Shown here piece by piece: positions 1 through 11,800 of a stretch of 64,000 nucleotides of DNA. Position numbers and translations under genes: made by a program. The first letter of the stretch is position 1; every line of letters begins with the position of its first letter. A model generated the notes under the pieces. It saw only the letters and a program-made list of their open reading frames with translations. It was not told the DNA's origin and ran no database searches. Source of the DNA: Ancistrus triradiatus (Eukaryota > Chordata > Actinopteri > Siluriformes > Loricariidae); the NCBI GenBank assembly GCA_025084515.1, contig JAJAGP010000428.1:319135-383134 (forward strand). Reading direction: 5' to 3'.

Positions 1-39
1 AAGAAGATCCTTGGTGTTATATATATGGAACACCAAGGA

Positions 40-57
40 GACACACACACACACACT
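40..57. repeat. (AC)n microsatellite
   Basis: A short run of AC dinucleotides, about eight units, with no other feature around it. Confidence 0.8.
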
Positions 58-2344
58 GTACTCTGACTGGTGGGATGTGTAGTACAGCAACAGGCCTTAA
101 ACAGTTGCACATACTATTTTAAAACTGCAGGTTTCCAGCATAACCATGACTTTACATTAAATATGAAGAAGGCTGGGCTATTTGGAGGCCGATAACTTGA
201 TTAAAATGGCTGAACCAAGTTTTTTGGAAATCCTTTCTGCAGACAGCTAGCTTAACATTTTCAGGAATGCAAGGTGTCATTGGGAGCGTTGCATGATTTT
301 GTCTAGTTCCCAGCAGTCTAGGCTACAGGCGGCTCTGAGCATTATTTAGACTGGCTAAAGCAGGGTCTTTGGCAATGGAATCTTTTTGATGTGTCATTGA
401 AGAATCGAGTCATCTTTGAGCTTATTTGATGTTACACAACCAGTGAAGAGCACCACGCTTGTACGACACAGCAATTTATTAGAATTAGCCCTTTAGCAGT
501 TCTAAGCCAGAGTAAACCACAGCATAATGTGCGATGTGAAAATGTGTTTCTGATTGAACAGACTCCAACTCGGTCCAGGTTCAAATTGTTCTCTTCACAG
601 GTTGCTGACTAATTTTTACAAAACAATGACACACTAAGATGACTAGGCCAAGTATTGTGTTTCGCATTAACAAGAAACCAAAAAACATGGGCTGACGAGT
701 TACCTTTTTTGGTGAAGTTAGTCATATTGTCTGTTTTCCCACCACAGCCTTTGAATTGATGTTTGTTGTTGTTACTTCAATAAAACCCCAAAGAGAGGCC
801 ACTCCATCCCTCGAGCCATTATCCCAGAAAACAAAAGGAAATGAGCAATTCCATATCCTGTGGACAGAGCCCTCTCTTTCAACTGCATATTGGAAAGGGG
901 TGGAGTGGAGCTCCATGGAAAGCACTACTCAAAAATGAGCTGAGGTGAAAGACAAAGCTCAGGTTGATGCATTGGAAAAAGTGCAGAAAAAAAAAAAACG
1001 TAGCATAAAACACTGCTGCAAATCCCACTTTATATCGCCACTTATGCTGGTCAAAGTAGCAGGGTCTCTGGCGTCCATCACCAGAGAACACAGGATTAAG
1101 ACCCAAGCGTGCCCTGTTTGGGATGGCAATGTATTGGAGGTCCAGACTTCACTGGAGGGTGAGCCTCCAAACAGCTTTCCCTTCCTCATTCATTGCAAAT
1201 CCTGCCTGCATGAATTTGGATGGGGTTAAGGCCAGGGTAAATCTCTTTCATTCTAAACTCAGCAAACATGTTATTTATGGACTTTGCTTTGTGTACAGTG
1301 GCATATTCATGCTCAGACAGGAAAGGGCCTTCCTCGACAACAGAAATAGAAGTACACAATTCCCTAATATGGAGTATATTGGAGTAGTGAGGCTTCCCTT
1401 CACTGGAACAAAGGGGTTGAGTCCCAAACCTCCAAAACAGACCCAAACCATTACTGCTCCACCACCACTCTATAGCAGGCACTATGCTGGTCTTTTCCCA
1501 GCCCCAGAGTTATCCATTAGATTGCAAGATGATGTAGAGGAACATGTTCGACTGCTTCAGAGTCCAACAGTGGTGTGCTTTACTTCACTCCAACTCAGGC
1601 TTCTGTGTGCCACTCAACAGCAATCGATGATCCATATATAGAGTAACTGTGTCGGTGTTCCTTCAAGAGGCAATTTGAAACTGTTAAAACTAAGAATACA
1701 TTCATTTTATATTCTAAACACCCTCTAGCAATCTGCAGTCCTTCTCTTTGACCCTGTATGGCCTCTCTTTATTGCTGACCTGTTGTTGACCTAGCTAGAC
1801 ATGTCCCTTTCGCAGTAATAGTACTTGGCCAAGGCAGGTCCAATAAGATTACGTTTACACAGGTTTGATTCTTCATATGTGCCACAGATTGTTTTTTGAA
1901 TGGCAGTATGAACAGAAAAGAAAACATTCGATCCGACCATTCAACTCCAATCTGGGCCACTTTTTTAGGTGGTATCTGACATGTGGCACCTCAACAGTCC
2001 AATTGCAATTGGTGGAGCCTGTTAGATCACCAGTTAAAACCATTGTTCTGTAGGACATCCCAGAGCTATAGGCTGCATCCTATGACAGCACCACACAAAG
2101 TAGTTGAGTTCTGCTTTATGACCCCCGCTAGTTTACAGAGATTGTTTATGGATATTTGTTATTGGGGTATCAAGAAAAGTTCTGCACTTATAGCTGACAA
2201 CACAATCAGAAGCATGACATTTACAATACAGTACAGGTACTAACATTTATGATGAGGGCAAGGTCATAATATTGATCATAAAGCAAGGAATTTAATATAT
2301 ACTGCCTAGACCATAGCATAGCTACCTTAAATATGCTTAAAACA

Positions 2345-2590
2345 TGACTGCAACCATGGCTTTTCTTCACTACATTTCCCACCACTCATCACTCCCGCAA
2401 CTTCCTTCACCACGCACTGCCGAGTTCCCAGCGGGAAAGTGAGAGGGTCGTGCTGCATATTGCTTGCCCAGGAAAAATCAAAATTCAAATTCATACTATG
2501 TTTTTTGCTTAATGTGTGTTCATGTGTATTAACAGTTTCCCATCATAAAGTCGAAATATCGGCAGTCGGACCATCGCAAAAGGGGGCGGT
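2345..2590 (+). repeat. Interspersed MITE-like repeat, copy 1 of an inverted pair
   Basis: This segment matches the reverse complement of 5820-6110. Shared landmarks include a stretch reading ATCATAAAGTCGAAATATC near 2541-2560 and the region around GCTTGCCCAGGAAAAATC. The copy at 5820-6300 continues to an end containing TTACGATGG and GTCGGAACGTA, resembling the ends of pogo/Tigger-type non-autonomous elements. That class assignment is an inference. Confidence 0.55.
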
Positions 2591-2734
2591 CACCCTTTTC
2601 CAGATCTACTAAAAACCGAGCTTACCAGTTAAATATTAAGAAACTAAAAGGGCCCAATAGTCACACTTTGGAGGGAAAGAATTGTAGTAGTCCAGAGCTT
2701 CAACTACAAAGCCACTCCGGTCTGTCTTTTTCAC

Positions 2735-3050
2735 TTACTCCTGTTAAGTGTTCTGCAGCCTAACCGGTAGCACAGGGCACAAGGCAGAAACCATCCCTAG
2801 ACACGGCATCAATCCATCCACCAATCGCAGGCCACAGGCACACACACATACTCACACTGGGACACTTTGGAGAGTCGAAAGCATGTCTCTGGAGTATAGG
2901 AGGAATCTAGAGTACCCAAAAGAAACTCACATCCACACAGGGAGAACATGCAAACTCCACACAGACAGTAGCCAGATCGATATTTGAGCCTGGGGCTCTG
3001 GAACTATGAGATGGCAGCACTAAAAGTGCCACACCATGCTGCCACTCACC
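2735..3050 (-). repeat. tRNA-like SINE copy (family Rep2), reverse orientation
   Basis: Read on the minus strand it gives the family landmarks GTGTGGAGTTTGCATGTTCTC, followed by a block for a 'GGTTTC..' segment and a 3' part reading GCCTTGTGCCCTGTG. The same family recurs at 8128, 25495, 27655, 28195, 28677, 36455, 48598, 50160, 59600 and 59858. The head of better copies (GCAGTGGTTAGCACTGTCGCC followed by GGTTCGATCCC) resembles tRNA A and B boxes, so a pol III-transcribed SINE is likely. Confidence 0.65.
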
Positions 3051-3339
3051 CACCCACTGCCATATTAAAGATTTGCGCAATTACCAACAACTTAAAGATG
3101 AACTACATCCATTAGTCCCACCCTTCCAGGAGCTAAATCCTAATGTAACTACACACTGACTCTGATTGTAAAACTACAGGTGAACTAGTACAGCATGTGC
3201 AGCCAAGTTTATTGCATTTGAAAGATCAAAAGCATAAGTTCTTGGAAGAGATAGGACTCTTCTGTTTGATGCTCCAGTTTGAGTTGTGCATACTGACAGA
3301 GAGGCGAAAGCACATAAAATGCAGTCCAGCTTGTGTGTG

Positions 3340-3700
3340 TGTGTAGTAATCTCCCATCTTCTCCAGCTAAAGGCTTCCAGCTGTCTTCCCGTAATGGGAC
3401 GTCTGCTGAAGGTCAGCAGCGCCATCTCCGAGAGCTGATGGGCGGATAGAGTCCCGCTTCGTTATTTATACATTATAAACCACAGCGGCGCTCACTTCAG
3501 AGGAGCGGCCGAGTAAACAAAGCTCTCTCTGTCCAACACCTCCAGCTCCCATGCAGCAGGCTAAGCAAACTCGCACATCATATTGGATTATTGACCGAGC
3601 TGACCACTGACCTGTTTGCAAACAGCAAACACACAAGCTTCTTTGCCCCCTTACCAAGCGTACAATTAATTCAATCAAGACAGGCCCTCGGCACGTTATG
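3340..3700. promoter_or_regulatory. GC-rich unique block with forkhead and RUNX motifs (possible intronic enhancer)
   Basis: A CpG-containing, non-repetitive island within AT-rich intron sequence of WWTR1. It holds GTAAACA at 3513-3519, the palindrome TGTTTGCAAACA at 3613-3624 and AACCACA at 3478-3484, which are consensus-like forkhead and RUNX sites. The function is inferred only from motif clustering and composition. Such short motifs also occur by chance. Confidence 0.3.
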
Positions 3701-4254
3701 AACAGACTATCTTATCTAGCAGAGTTTAACACTGCATGGCAAGGATCACACATCGCTCTAAAGGGTCTCTTTGTTTTCAAGTGTTTGTAGTGATGGCAAC
3801 ACGGAAGGAGAGAGACCCAGGCCAAAGCAAATCTCCAATAAAACTTTGCTTCCTAAAACAAACTCGGAGTTAACAGTGCACAATAAGCCAGTGCTGGTAA
3901 CAGTTTTCTTAAGGCAGTAAAGGTAACAACCAAGTGCCGTATCTAAAGCCCAAAGCACAAATTATTAGACGTCGATGCCCTGTAATGGCAGCAGTCCATC
4001 AGCTGTTGGGAATATGAGCTCTAGTCGAATTTAACAAGCTTCCTGAATTGTAATTAAACACCCTATACTCTATATAATTATTCTTGGTTTTGTCATTGAC
4101 TTCCCAGGAACATGAGCATCCAAGGTTTACCTGACCTCACGACCAAACATTTTTCCCATTTTAATCTTGCTTTTTCTAGTCACCCATCCATGGAGGACAT
4201 GGGGTTCAGTATCAACTGATTACTAGTCTTGCATTGGTGTGGTGTACTTGTGTG

Positions 4255-4885
4255 ATGGTAGCCTTCAATCTCACACTGGCAATTTCACAAGGGCATTGTT
4301 CAGTCTTGTAAAGCTATGCTTCATTCTTGAGGTGATCTCATAGTGCTGTACTTCTGTCTTTTCTGTTCAATCTTTTAGAACGGGATGGTAACATTGAGTC
4401 TCGGCTATGATTCTATAAAACTATCGTGAGGTTTGATCTTCTACCTCACAATCACACACTCACAGTGGCACTCTTCAATCTCTTCTGTAACTCAATGGTG
4501 ATGTACAGTCTCTTCAATCCCACAATGACAAATCAGCCTCACAATGGCACCCTTCAGTCTCGTGAGTCTCCCAATATTGTGCTGCAGTCTTGCAATTCAG
4601 GCTTCAATACTGCAATGACTCGCTTCTATGTGGGCAAATCTCTAAAAGGTCCAATCCTGCGATAGTGTGCTTTCAGTCTTGCAGTGGTGCACTTTTGGTC
4701 TCGCTTTCTGTTTTTCAGTGGTGCGCATTTCATTTGTACCACACTGACGTGCTTCAACCTCTTTTGTACGGCAGTGGTGAGGTTCAACCTCACAATGGCA
4801 ATATTACATGTAAATCTCTACAATGCTGAAATGACACAGTTTAACCTAGCAATGGACTGCTTTATTCTCACAATGCCACGACTGT
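4255..4885. repeat. Degenerate minisatellite-like tandem array
   Basis: Phrases of the type 'CAATCTCACAATGGC' recur irregularly about every 35-45 bases (for example near 4266, 4437, 4523, 4546, 4786 and 4866). This suggests an old tandem array decayed by point changes. Open frames across it have no recognisable product. Confidence 0.5.
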
Positions 4886-5819
4886 AGAGTTTGGGCAAAT
4901 ACATAAAAAAATAAGTCAATTGACAAAATTTAAAACAAACAAAAAAAAAAAGTTTGGAAGATGTCTTTTTATACATGTCTAAAAAGTTCTGATGCTTATT
5001 CTCATTTCCTGTAAACACAATTCATTGACCAGGAAGTGGAAAACCTCTGAAGTCAATAATAGCTCAAAGTCTGCAGAGTTTTCTTGATCCCCAGTGGCTC
5101 TCCTTCAATGCAAAGGCAATCTCCAGGTCACAGACGTTTAAATTCAGTCCACATGACATTTTCTTTGAGTTCAATTGCTTTCACACAATATACTTCAGAG
5201 AGTCACGCAAGGCCCTGAGGCACTTCAGAAAACTTCTGCTACAAAGAGCCTCTTGTCTTGCAATGGCCGCCATCATTGGAGAAGAAGGTAGTCATCCGGT
5301 GCCAAATATTCCCAGATTTATTGACCATCCACGTCTCATAGTGGACAGGAAGAGCTTCCTTTCTGGCCGGAAAGTCCGCTTAGGGTTAGCAAGTGCTTCA
5401 AGAACATGAGGCAATATGGAAAATTCACACAATGACTTTCAACATCATAGTTTTCCAATATATCGTTATATCTGCTTCCAATTTAAAATACACACTTGGG
5501 ACTTAATGATGAACTGCACATTTAATAGGACTTTAGTCTCAATCACAAATTTTGGCTTCCCAAATTAATTAATCTTAATTTACTGCTAGGTGTTCATAGT
5601 TAAAGTTGGCAAAGGAAACTATTTGCACACTGTGGTGATTTGTTTATTAATTTATTTTGTGTAGGCACATTTATATTTGCAATTGAATAGATACACGAGT
5701 GACAATTATTTATACATGTGAAGAAACCAGGGTCATTCTTTTGAAACAAGAAATTGTTAAGGCACAGGTATTACGTCTTCTTTAAGTCTACAAATAAAAT
5801 ATCATTACCCATTACCGGT

Positions 5820-6300
5820 AGCCTATTCCTCGTGTTACGATGGCCTGACTTATGATATTTCGACTTTATGATGGGAATCCAATGATGCACATAAATACAC
5901 ATTTATCAGAAAGCATACTCTGAATTTTGAATTTCTATTTTTCCCCCAGGCAAGCACTACACAATAGTCGATACACAAAACGTGCAATACTCTCCAGCAT
6001 TCTCCCATGCTAAATGAGTAACTTGGCAGTGGGTGAAGTCGGGAGTCACATGGCGGGAGTGATGAGTGTTGGGAAAAGGAGTGAAGAAAAGCTGTGGTCG
6101 TGACAATAATCATTTTAGCTTTTCACTTTCAATACATTACTCAAGAAATTGCCTTAGATATTCAATACTTTATTATTAATTATGTTAATGTAAGCGATTT
6201 AAACTTGTTTAAGGTAGGATACACTGATGTATACAGTATATATTAAAACTCCACAGTTCAACTTACGATGGATTTGTCGGAACGTATCCCCAGAGTAAAT
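5820..6300 (-). repeat. Interspersed MITE-like repeat, copy 2 of an inverted pair
   Basis: This is the inverted partner of 2345-2590 and extends further right to an end with TTACGATGG, GTCGGAACGTA and AGACTGCCTGTA. It is about 480 bp and has no coding capacity. Confidence 0.55.
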
Positions 6301-6924
6301 CTCAGACTGCCTGTAATTAAACTTGGCATCATGCTTATCTTAAAAAATGGTATTCTTAGTTTTAAAAGTCTTAGAATATTATTTGTGGATATACCGATAG
6401 CTGTAGCGTTATAGCATGACTAACACTGTGACGCTCAGATTTCTTCATCTTGGTATCCCACCATAACGGCATATGGACACACATCCATGATCCAGCAGGC
6501 TCCAGAGCAGGCGGGAAAAATCCAGACTGGCTGCTGCCACCACAAACACATCTGTTATGGCTGCTTTACTGATAGCAGCAGAGCCAAGGTCTCATTAGAA
6601 ACCCCACAGCTATTGTGATTTGTTTTTACTTTGTCTGTTCTACCTCTCATTATGTTTACATTGCAACGATCTCAGTGAATATCTAACTCCTCAAAAAAAT
6701 AACCTGCTCTAGTGTCTATGTTAACTCAACATTAACGACTCGAGCCCTGTCAAAGTGTAATGAGCATAGATATGGGTTTTATTAGATCTGTGACAGCTAA
6801 AGCATGATTAGTGTTAGTGGTGTATAAATTGTCTTGTGTAGGTGTTTTAATTAATCTTTTATCATCTTAACATCTGCAAAACGTCCTCAGGATAAACAAA
6901 CAGAAGGCACAAAGAACAACACGT

Positions 6925-7075
6925 ACATTTACGGCATTTAGCAGACGCCCTTATTAAGACTGAGTAGCTGAAGGTTAATGGTCTCACTCAAGGGCCCATC
7001 GGTGTGAGCTCGGTGCTTTTGAACTCTCAATTTTCTGATTAATCCAGACCCTTAACCACTGAGCCACCAAAGTCA
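6925..7075 (+). repeat. SINE-like repeat (family Rep1)
   Basis: It carries the family core GGCATTTAGCAGACGCCCTT and ends in CACTGAGCCACCA. The same family recurs at 23938, 26446, 32490 (reverse), 36190, 41590 and 52060. Between core and end there is a variable middle with 'ctcaaggg' and a 'ttgaa..tct' block. Confidence 0.65.
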
Positions 7076-7494
7076 CTGAACAATCATACTCAAAAAGAAG
7101 CCCACATTCTGTCAAGACTTCCAAGCTGAAAGACCTAAAACACAGTAAGTGAACAGTTTCTAGCTTCTAGTGATGGTATTGGGCAACTCTGGCTTGATAG
7201 ACATTATCAAGACAGGTTATTGCCTCACATGTTCCCAAACCTGCTCATCCGTTCATGTGGTGTGATGTCAGAGGCCTCTCCCTACCTGGCTGAGAGTAAA
7301 TGAGCAGCCAACAGAAAACAAAACTGTACTGTTTTAGGTGGGTGATGAGACAAATCACTAAACTTCAGGGCATTTTTACAGTACACGACCTGCATCATGA
7401 TACTTCAATCCGGCTGAGGATTCCTAAGAAAGTGCAAGCAAAACTGTGCATTAAACGGCACATTTAAAAATATAGACAACATTTGGACACCTAC

Positions 7495-7516
7495 TAAAAA
7501 AAAAAAAAAAAAAAAT
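7495..7516 (+). repeat. Poly(A) tract
   Basis: About 20 consecutive A residues inside WWTR1 intron 1. No SINE body or target-site duplication can be assigned to it. Confidence 0.7.
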
Positions 7517-7780
7517 CACAGATAGCCAAATGACAGTGTTAAAAATAACAGACTGATTTCTTACATAAATGTACTGTAAGCAGTCTGTTTTGACCATAGA
7601 AATGTTTAGCAATTTTGTGGTAACAAGCAGAATTATTGAAAAATGAATTCAGGTATCAAAATGACTATGTGCCAGCAGTACCCCAAAGCCAAACGCTGTG
7701 GCAAGGTAGAATGGATACCAAGTATCACATTTGGAAGAAATCTTAAGTTTTTGTGTTTTAATAATCAATAATGTGGTCAA

Positions 7781-7940
7781 AAAAGTTGAACTAAGCAAAG
7801 AAAAATGTCAGTCTTTCATTACTTTAAGAAAAGATGACCAATCATTTAGAAAAATAGCAAAAGTTCTGAAGGTTTCAACAAGAGCAGTGTCCAAAACCTT
7901 CGAATGTTACAAGGAAAATGATTCATGTGAAGATTCTTGA
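7781..7940 (+). pseudogene. Tc1-like transposase N-terminal fragment (lineage F)
   Basis: The plus frame reads VELSKEKCQSFITLRKDDQ, then QSFRKIAKVLKVSTRAVSKT. This is the helix-turn-helix DNA-binding head of a fish Tc1-like transposase. It stops after about 50 residues, and no DDE catalytic region follows. The homology call rests on family knowledge of Tc1 N-termini. No inverted terminal repeats are visible around it. Confidence 0.6.
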
Positions 7941-8127
7941 CCTTCCCTCTGGGATTAATAAATAAATCTCTCTCCATCTCGGTCTCTGATTGCCATGGGA
8001 ATGAAAGATCACGTGCTATTACTGCTGCAGATGACAATTCACAAAGCAATAGCAGCAAACATCTCGACATCAAACAGCTGATCTGTATTATTTCTTGACT
8101 GGTACTGTAGACAGAGGGGGTTGGCAG

Positions 8128-8400
8128 GGTGGCACAAATGTTTAGCGTGATCGCCTCACAGCTCCAGAGATCCCCGGCTTGGTCCCAAACTTGGACTCCT
8201 CCTGTGTGGCATTTGCATGTACTCCCCATGGGTTTACTCCAGGTACTCGGGTGTCCTTCCACATTCCAAAGACATGCATTAGGTTAACTGGTCGCTCTAA
8301 ATTGCCCCAGTAGGAATGGGTCTGACTAGTACTGATGTAACCTTGCTCCTGTCATGAATATTCCTGGATGCCGATGCAACGTTAAATTAACAGACAAATA
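8128..8400 (+). repeat. tRNA-like SINE copy (Rep2)
   Basis: A forward copy with the Rep2 landmarks: GTGTGGCATTTGCATGTACTC, ATTCCAAAGACATGCATTAGG, a reduced middle and an AAATAAATAAA tail. The head is diverged from better copies. Confidence 0.6.
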
Positions 8401-10140
8401 AATAAAAATACTGTCAGAGAACAAAAATATTTAACCACCAATAGTAACATGTCATATCAACCAACATTCAAGTGAAGACTTCAACTGGGTTCCGCCAAAG
8501 TATCACACGATCAGTACTAAGATTCAGATTCTTTATCCTATCTTCTTATACAAAATCTAGGCATATCTGGTCAAACAATGTTGATTTCTAAATGAAAAGA
8601 CGTTACGGCTTCCAAGGAAACAAGTAAATACACACCTATTTTGAAACAACAGCCAGAGATAAAGCTACAGACATTTTCCTTTACAAAAGGGAAAAGAAAT
8701 GGAGTGTTGCCAATTTAGCAATGGGTTCTCTGAATGCCAAAACAAAACAAGTTTTGTACATTTTTATAATGAAAATAACTTAATCTTTGCAGGGAACAAA
8801 CTTAACTGACATTTCTGCCCATTTTAGGAACCATGAACGAGTCTTGAGAAGAACAACAACGAGTAAATTAACTTTGGGCACCTTAGAAAAAACACTAATG
8901 GATCATCTAGCAAGGTGCCCAAATGCCAAACTTTCATTTTTCAAGTTAGGCAAGACTGAACATTTGTGCAAAAGTGTGTCTTTTTTACTGTAGAGCTTGT
9001 GTTGACTACTTCACAACTAGAGAACCAACAAAACCCAAACCTTTGTCTACGACAGTAAACTTAACAAACAAGTGCAAACGTTGACTGTAGGAAGACACTA
9101 AACACAGAAAGCATGGGAAAGCACACACAGAGCTCGTTTTAATGAAAGAAAGAAGCACTGACTGAGCATTTGTCTTGGGCAGAACTTAAAAGGAAGATCG
9201 AATACAGAACCCAAGCTCTCTCAGCATTACACAGACGCATAATTACAGACTGTCCTGACAAAGCCTTCGGATGCAATGCTTCATAGTCCTCTTTCTTTGA
9301 TTTTTGTGCTAAACAGATTACCGAGCTCCAAGTCCTGCTCTTATTGACTCACTAAATCAAATTCAGCTTCTGTTGACTGCAGTGATTTCATAACTTCCAC
9401 TGCCTTTTGTGAAACGTGCGCATTATTCTGAAACCAAACAGGTTTGGGTAGGTGTGAATGTGGGTGATGCAGGCCGCACATTGCCACTTTATTAAAACGC
9501 GTGACAGAAAGTGACACAGCGCTAGAGAGAGAACCTTTTGGGTGTGGGGGGGTGAAGCAGTTGTTCAAATCCACCAGAGAGGAAAGACAAGTCTGTCAGA
9601 TCAAGCGTCGTACTGCAAACAATACTGACTTCCTGTGGTTCAATAGGACAGAGCTGTATTTTCTGCTTTTTCAGTTATTGTTAAATTGTGGTCCAAAGGA
9701 AATATAGCAACACAAGATCTCAGGTCAGTGTTTAAAGTGTTTCACTGGCAGGAAGTAGCAACAACCATTCTGTTCAACCTAATCCTGGAAAGACTAATAT
9801 TTTAGTTATTAATTTCAGCTCTTATCACACAGTGCTCTTATTTTCTTCAGAACTTCAACCATTATACATATAGTATAGGTGGTGACTATAGGACAGGGGT
9901 GACTCATGTTCAAGATGTATTCATTATTATTTTCAAAAATGTTATATTTAAGTTGCACACTTTTCATTTACAAAATCAACTAAGCTCGCAAGTTAAATAG
10001 GAATGCCCAACCCAAACTCTGGCATAAGTCTTATACATATGAGGCTGCATATTCACTTAAATCTATTTACTTATGGGCTGTATCCCAAATGGTCCCCATT
10101 CACCACTCCCTACATTCTACATATGATATACCCTCATGGA

Positions 10141-10696
10141 CCACTTTTTAGGTACACCTATTCAACTGCTCCCTAGCGCAAATATCTAGTCAGCGATTCA
10201 GATAGCATCAACTCAATGCCTTTACATGCATTTAGGCATGTAAACATGGTCAAGACAACTTGCGAAACTACAAACCGAGCTTCGGTATGGGGAAGAAAGG
10301 TGATTTAATTGACTTTGAGCATGGCATGGTTGTTAATGCTAGATGGGCGGGTCTGAGCATTTCAGAAACTGCTGATCTACAGGGATTTTCAGGCACAGAA
10401 CGTACCCACCTTCTCGTGACAAAGCTCGAATCATCTCAAACTGGTTTCTTGAACATGACAAATGAGTTCACAATACTCAAATGGCCTCCACAGTCCAATA
10501 GAGCACCTTTGGGATGTGGTGTATTGGGAGATTCACTTCATGGATGTGCAGTCGTCAAATTTGCAGCAACTGTGAGATGCTATGCCAATATGGACCAAAA
10601 TCTCTGAGGAATGTTTCCAGGACTTTGTTGAATCTATGCCACAAGGCCAAAGTTTGTATATGCAAGGTGTACCTAATAAAGTGAGTCAGTGAGTGT
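10141..10696 (+). mobile_element. Internally deleted Tc1-like element (lineage D)
   Basis: About 556 bp. The left part reads like an N-terminal start of this transposase (GDLIDFEHGMVVNARWAGLS, then ISETADLQGFS). It jumps to the catalytic end of the family (NEFTILKWPPQS, the E-motif region), then to the C-terminal phrase ISEECFQDFVESM in another frame. The right end GTGAGTCAGTGAGTGTA matches that of the longer relative at 52534-53618. The central domain with the first two catalytic aspartates is gone, so it is non-autonomous. Confidence 0.7.
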
Positions 10697-11599
10697 ATCT
10701 CTGCTACACTATAAGGAACAGGTTCCTAAGAGCAATACGTGATTTTGAACACTACCTTATACAACTTGTTATTATGAGACAGTAGATCACTTTAGTGATC
10801 AGCAATGCAAATAATGATTATGAAGTCAGACCATCAGACCTAATATTATTGAATAAAGAAGATCTCTCTAACAAATGATCAGTAATTATGAGCCTATATT
10901 TTACATAAACATTTCATGCAGCTATTTCTTGGAAAAACCTAAATTATCTGGTAATGAGACATGATTTTACTTGAGAAGATTACTCAAAAAAAGAACTGTC
11001 GTGAAACAGGTAATATGCTAATACACTAATTCTCTCGTAATACAAAACAGAAGATGAAGTTACCTGTATATAAGATGTTTAACTTGCTGAGACCTTTTTT
11101 GCAGCGTGCCATTTGACTGCGCAAGGAGATAAGCTCATGCATGAAAGCAAAGTTTAAGCAGGCAGGAAGTAACAAAGGTTATTATGAATGACCCAGTACC
11201 AAGAAGACTTTTATTTTAACTACTAATCAGTTCTATGGAAAGACACAGGCCTCCGAGGTGTGCAAAAGCAGTCGGGTTGGGTTGGGGGGCATTAACTGAG
11301 AGAGTAATTACCACTGACAGGCAGACTTTTGTCTTCCTGACTGTTTAATTGCAGGGCGGAGGGAGGCCCAGGTCTGCAGCTTTGTTGACGGTGGAGGTGC
11401 CAACTGAATGTGTGGCAGGCACCAACATGTTTGCTTTAAATGTGGCAAGTCTGTTAGGAAGGAGGAGGAGGGAAGCAGGAAGATGACCACACCGAAGCTA
11501 TTCCCAAAGACGAACAAAGCCAGGCTGCAAAGTGGCACTAGTGTTAAAGTCTGTTACAAAGCTGAGTGTAATGGAAGCTGTATGTATATGGAAGTCGCA

Positions 11600-11800
11600 T
11601 TTATCACACACACATCAAGTGCAGGAATGGAATGCCAGTCCATCGTAGGGGTTGCAATGGCAGCAGCAGGGGACGGTTCCCCAATTCCCTTCGTGCCACT
11701 ACAATGCTTGAACCAGTCGTAAGGCATTGATAGGGCTGTTCACTGTCATATCTGGCTGGTGCACTGGCACTATGCCACCCAAACGCCTGACTGATATTGC
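11600..11800 (+). repeat. Possible tRNA-like repeat (Rep6), degenerate
   Basis: It contains a B-box-like segment 'tgcttgaaccagtcg' and a 'cactatgccacccaaacgcctgac' end similar in style to 38130-38340 and 62775-62950. This is a weak assignment. Confidence 0.3.

Noticed and set aside
1123..1641. 172-codon plus-strand open frame in WWTR1 intron 1
   Set aside because: No recognisable domain, no splice context, and overlapping open frames on the other strand; it looks like chance.
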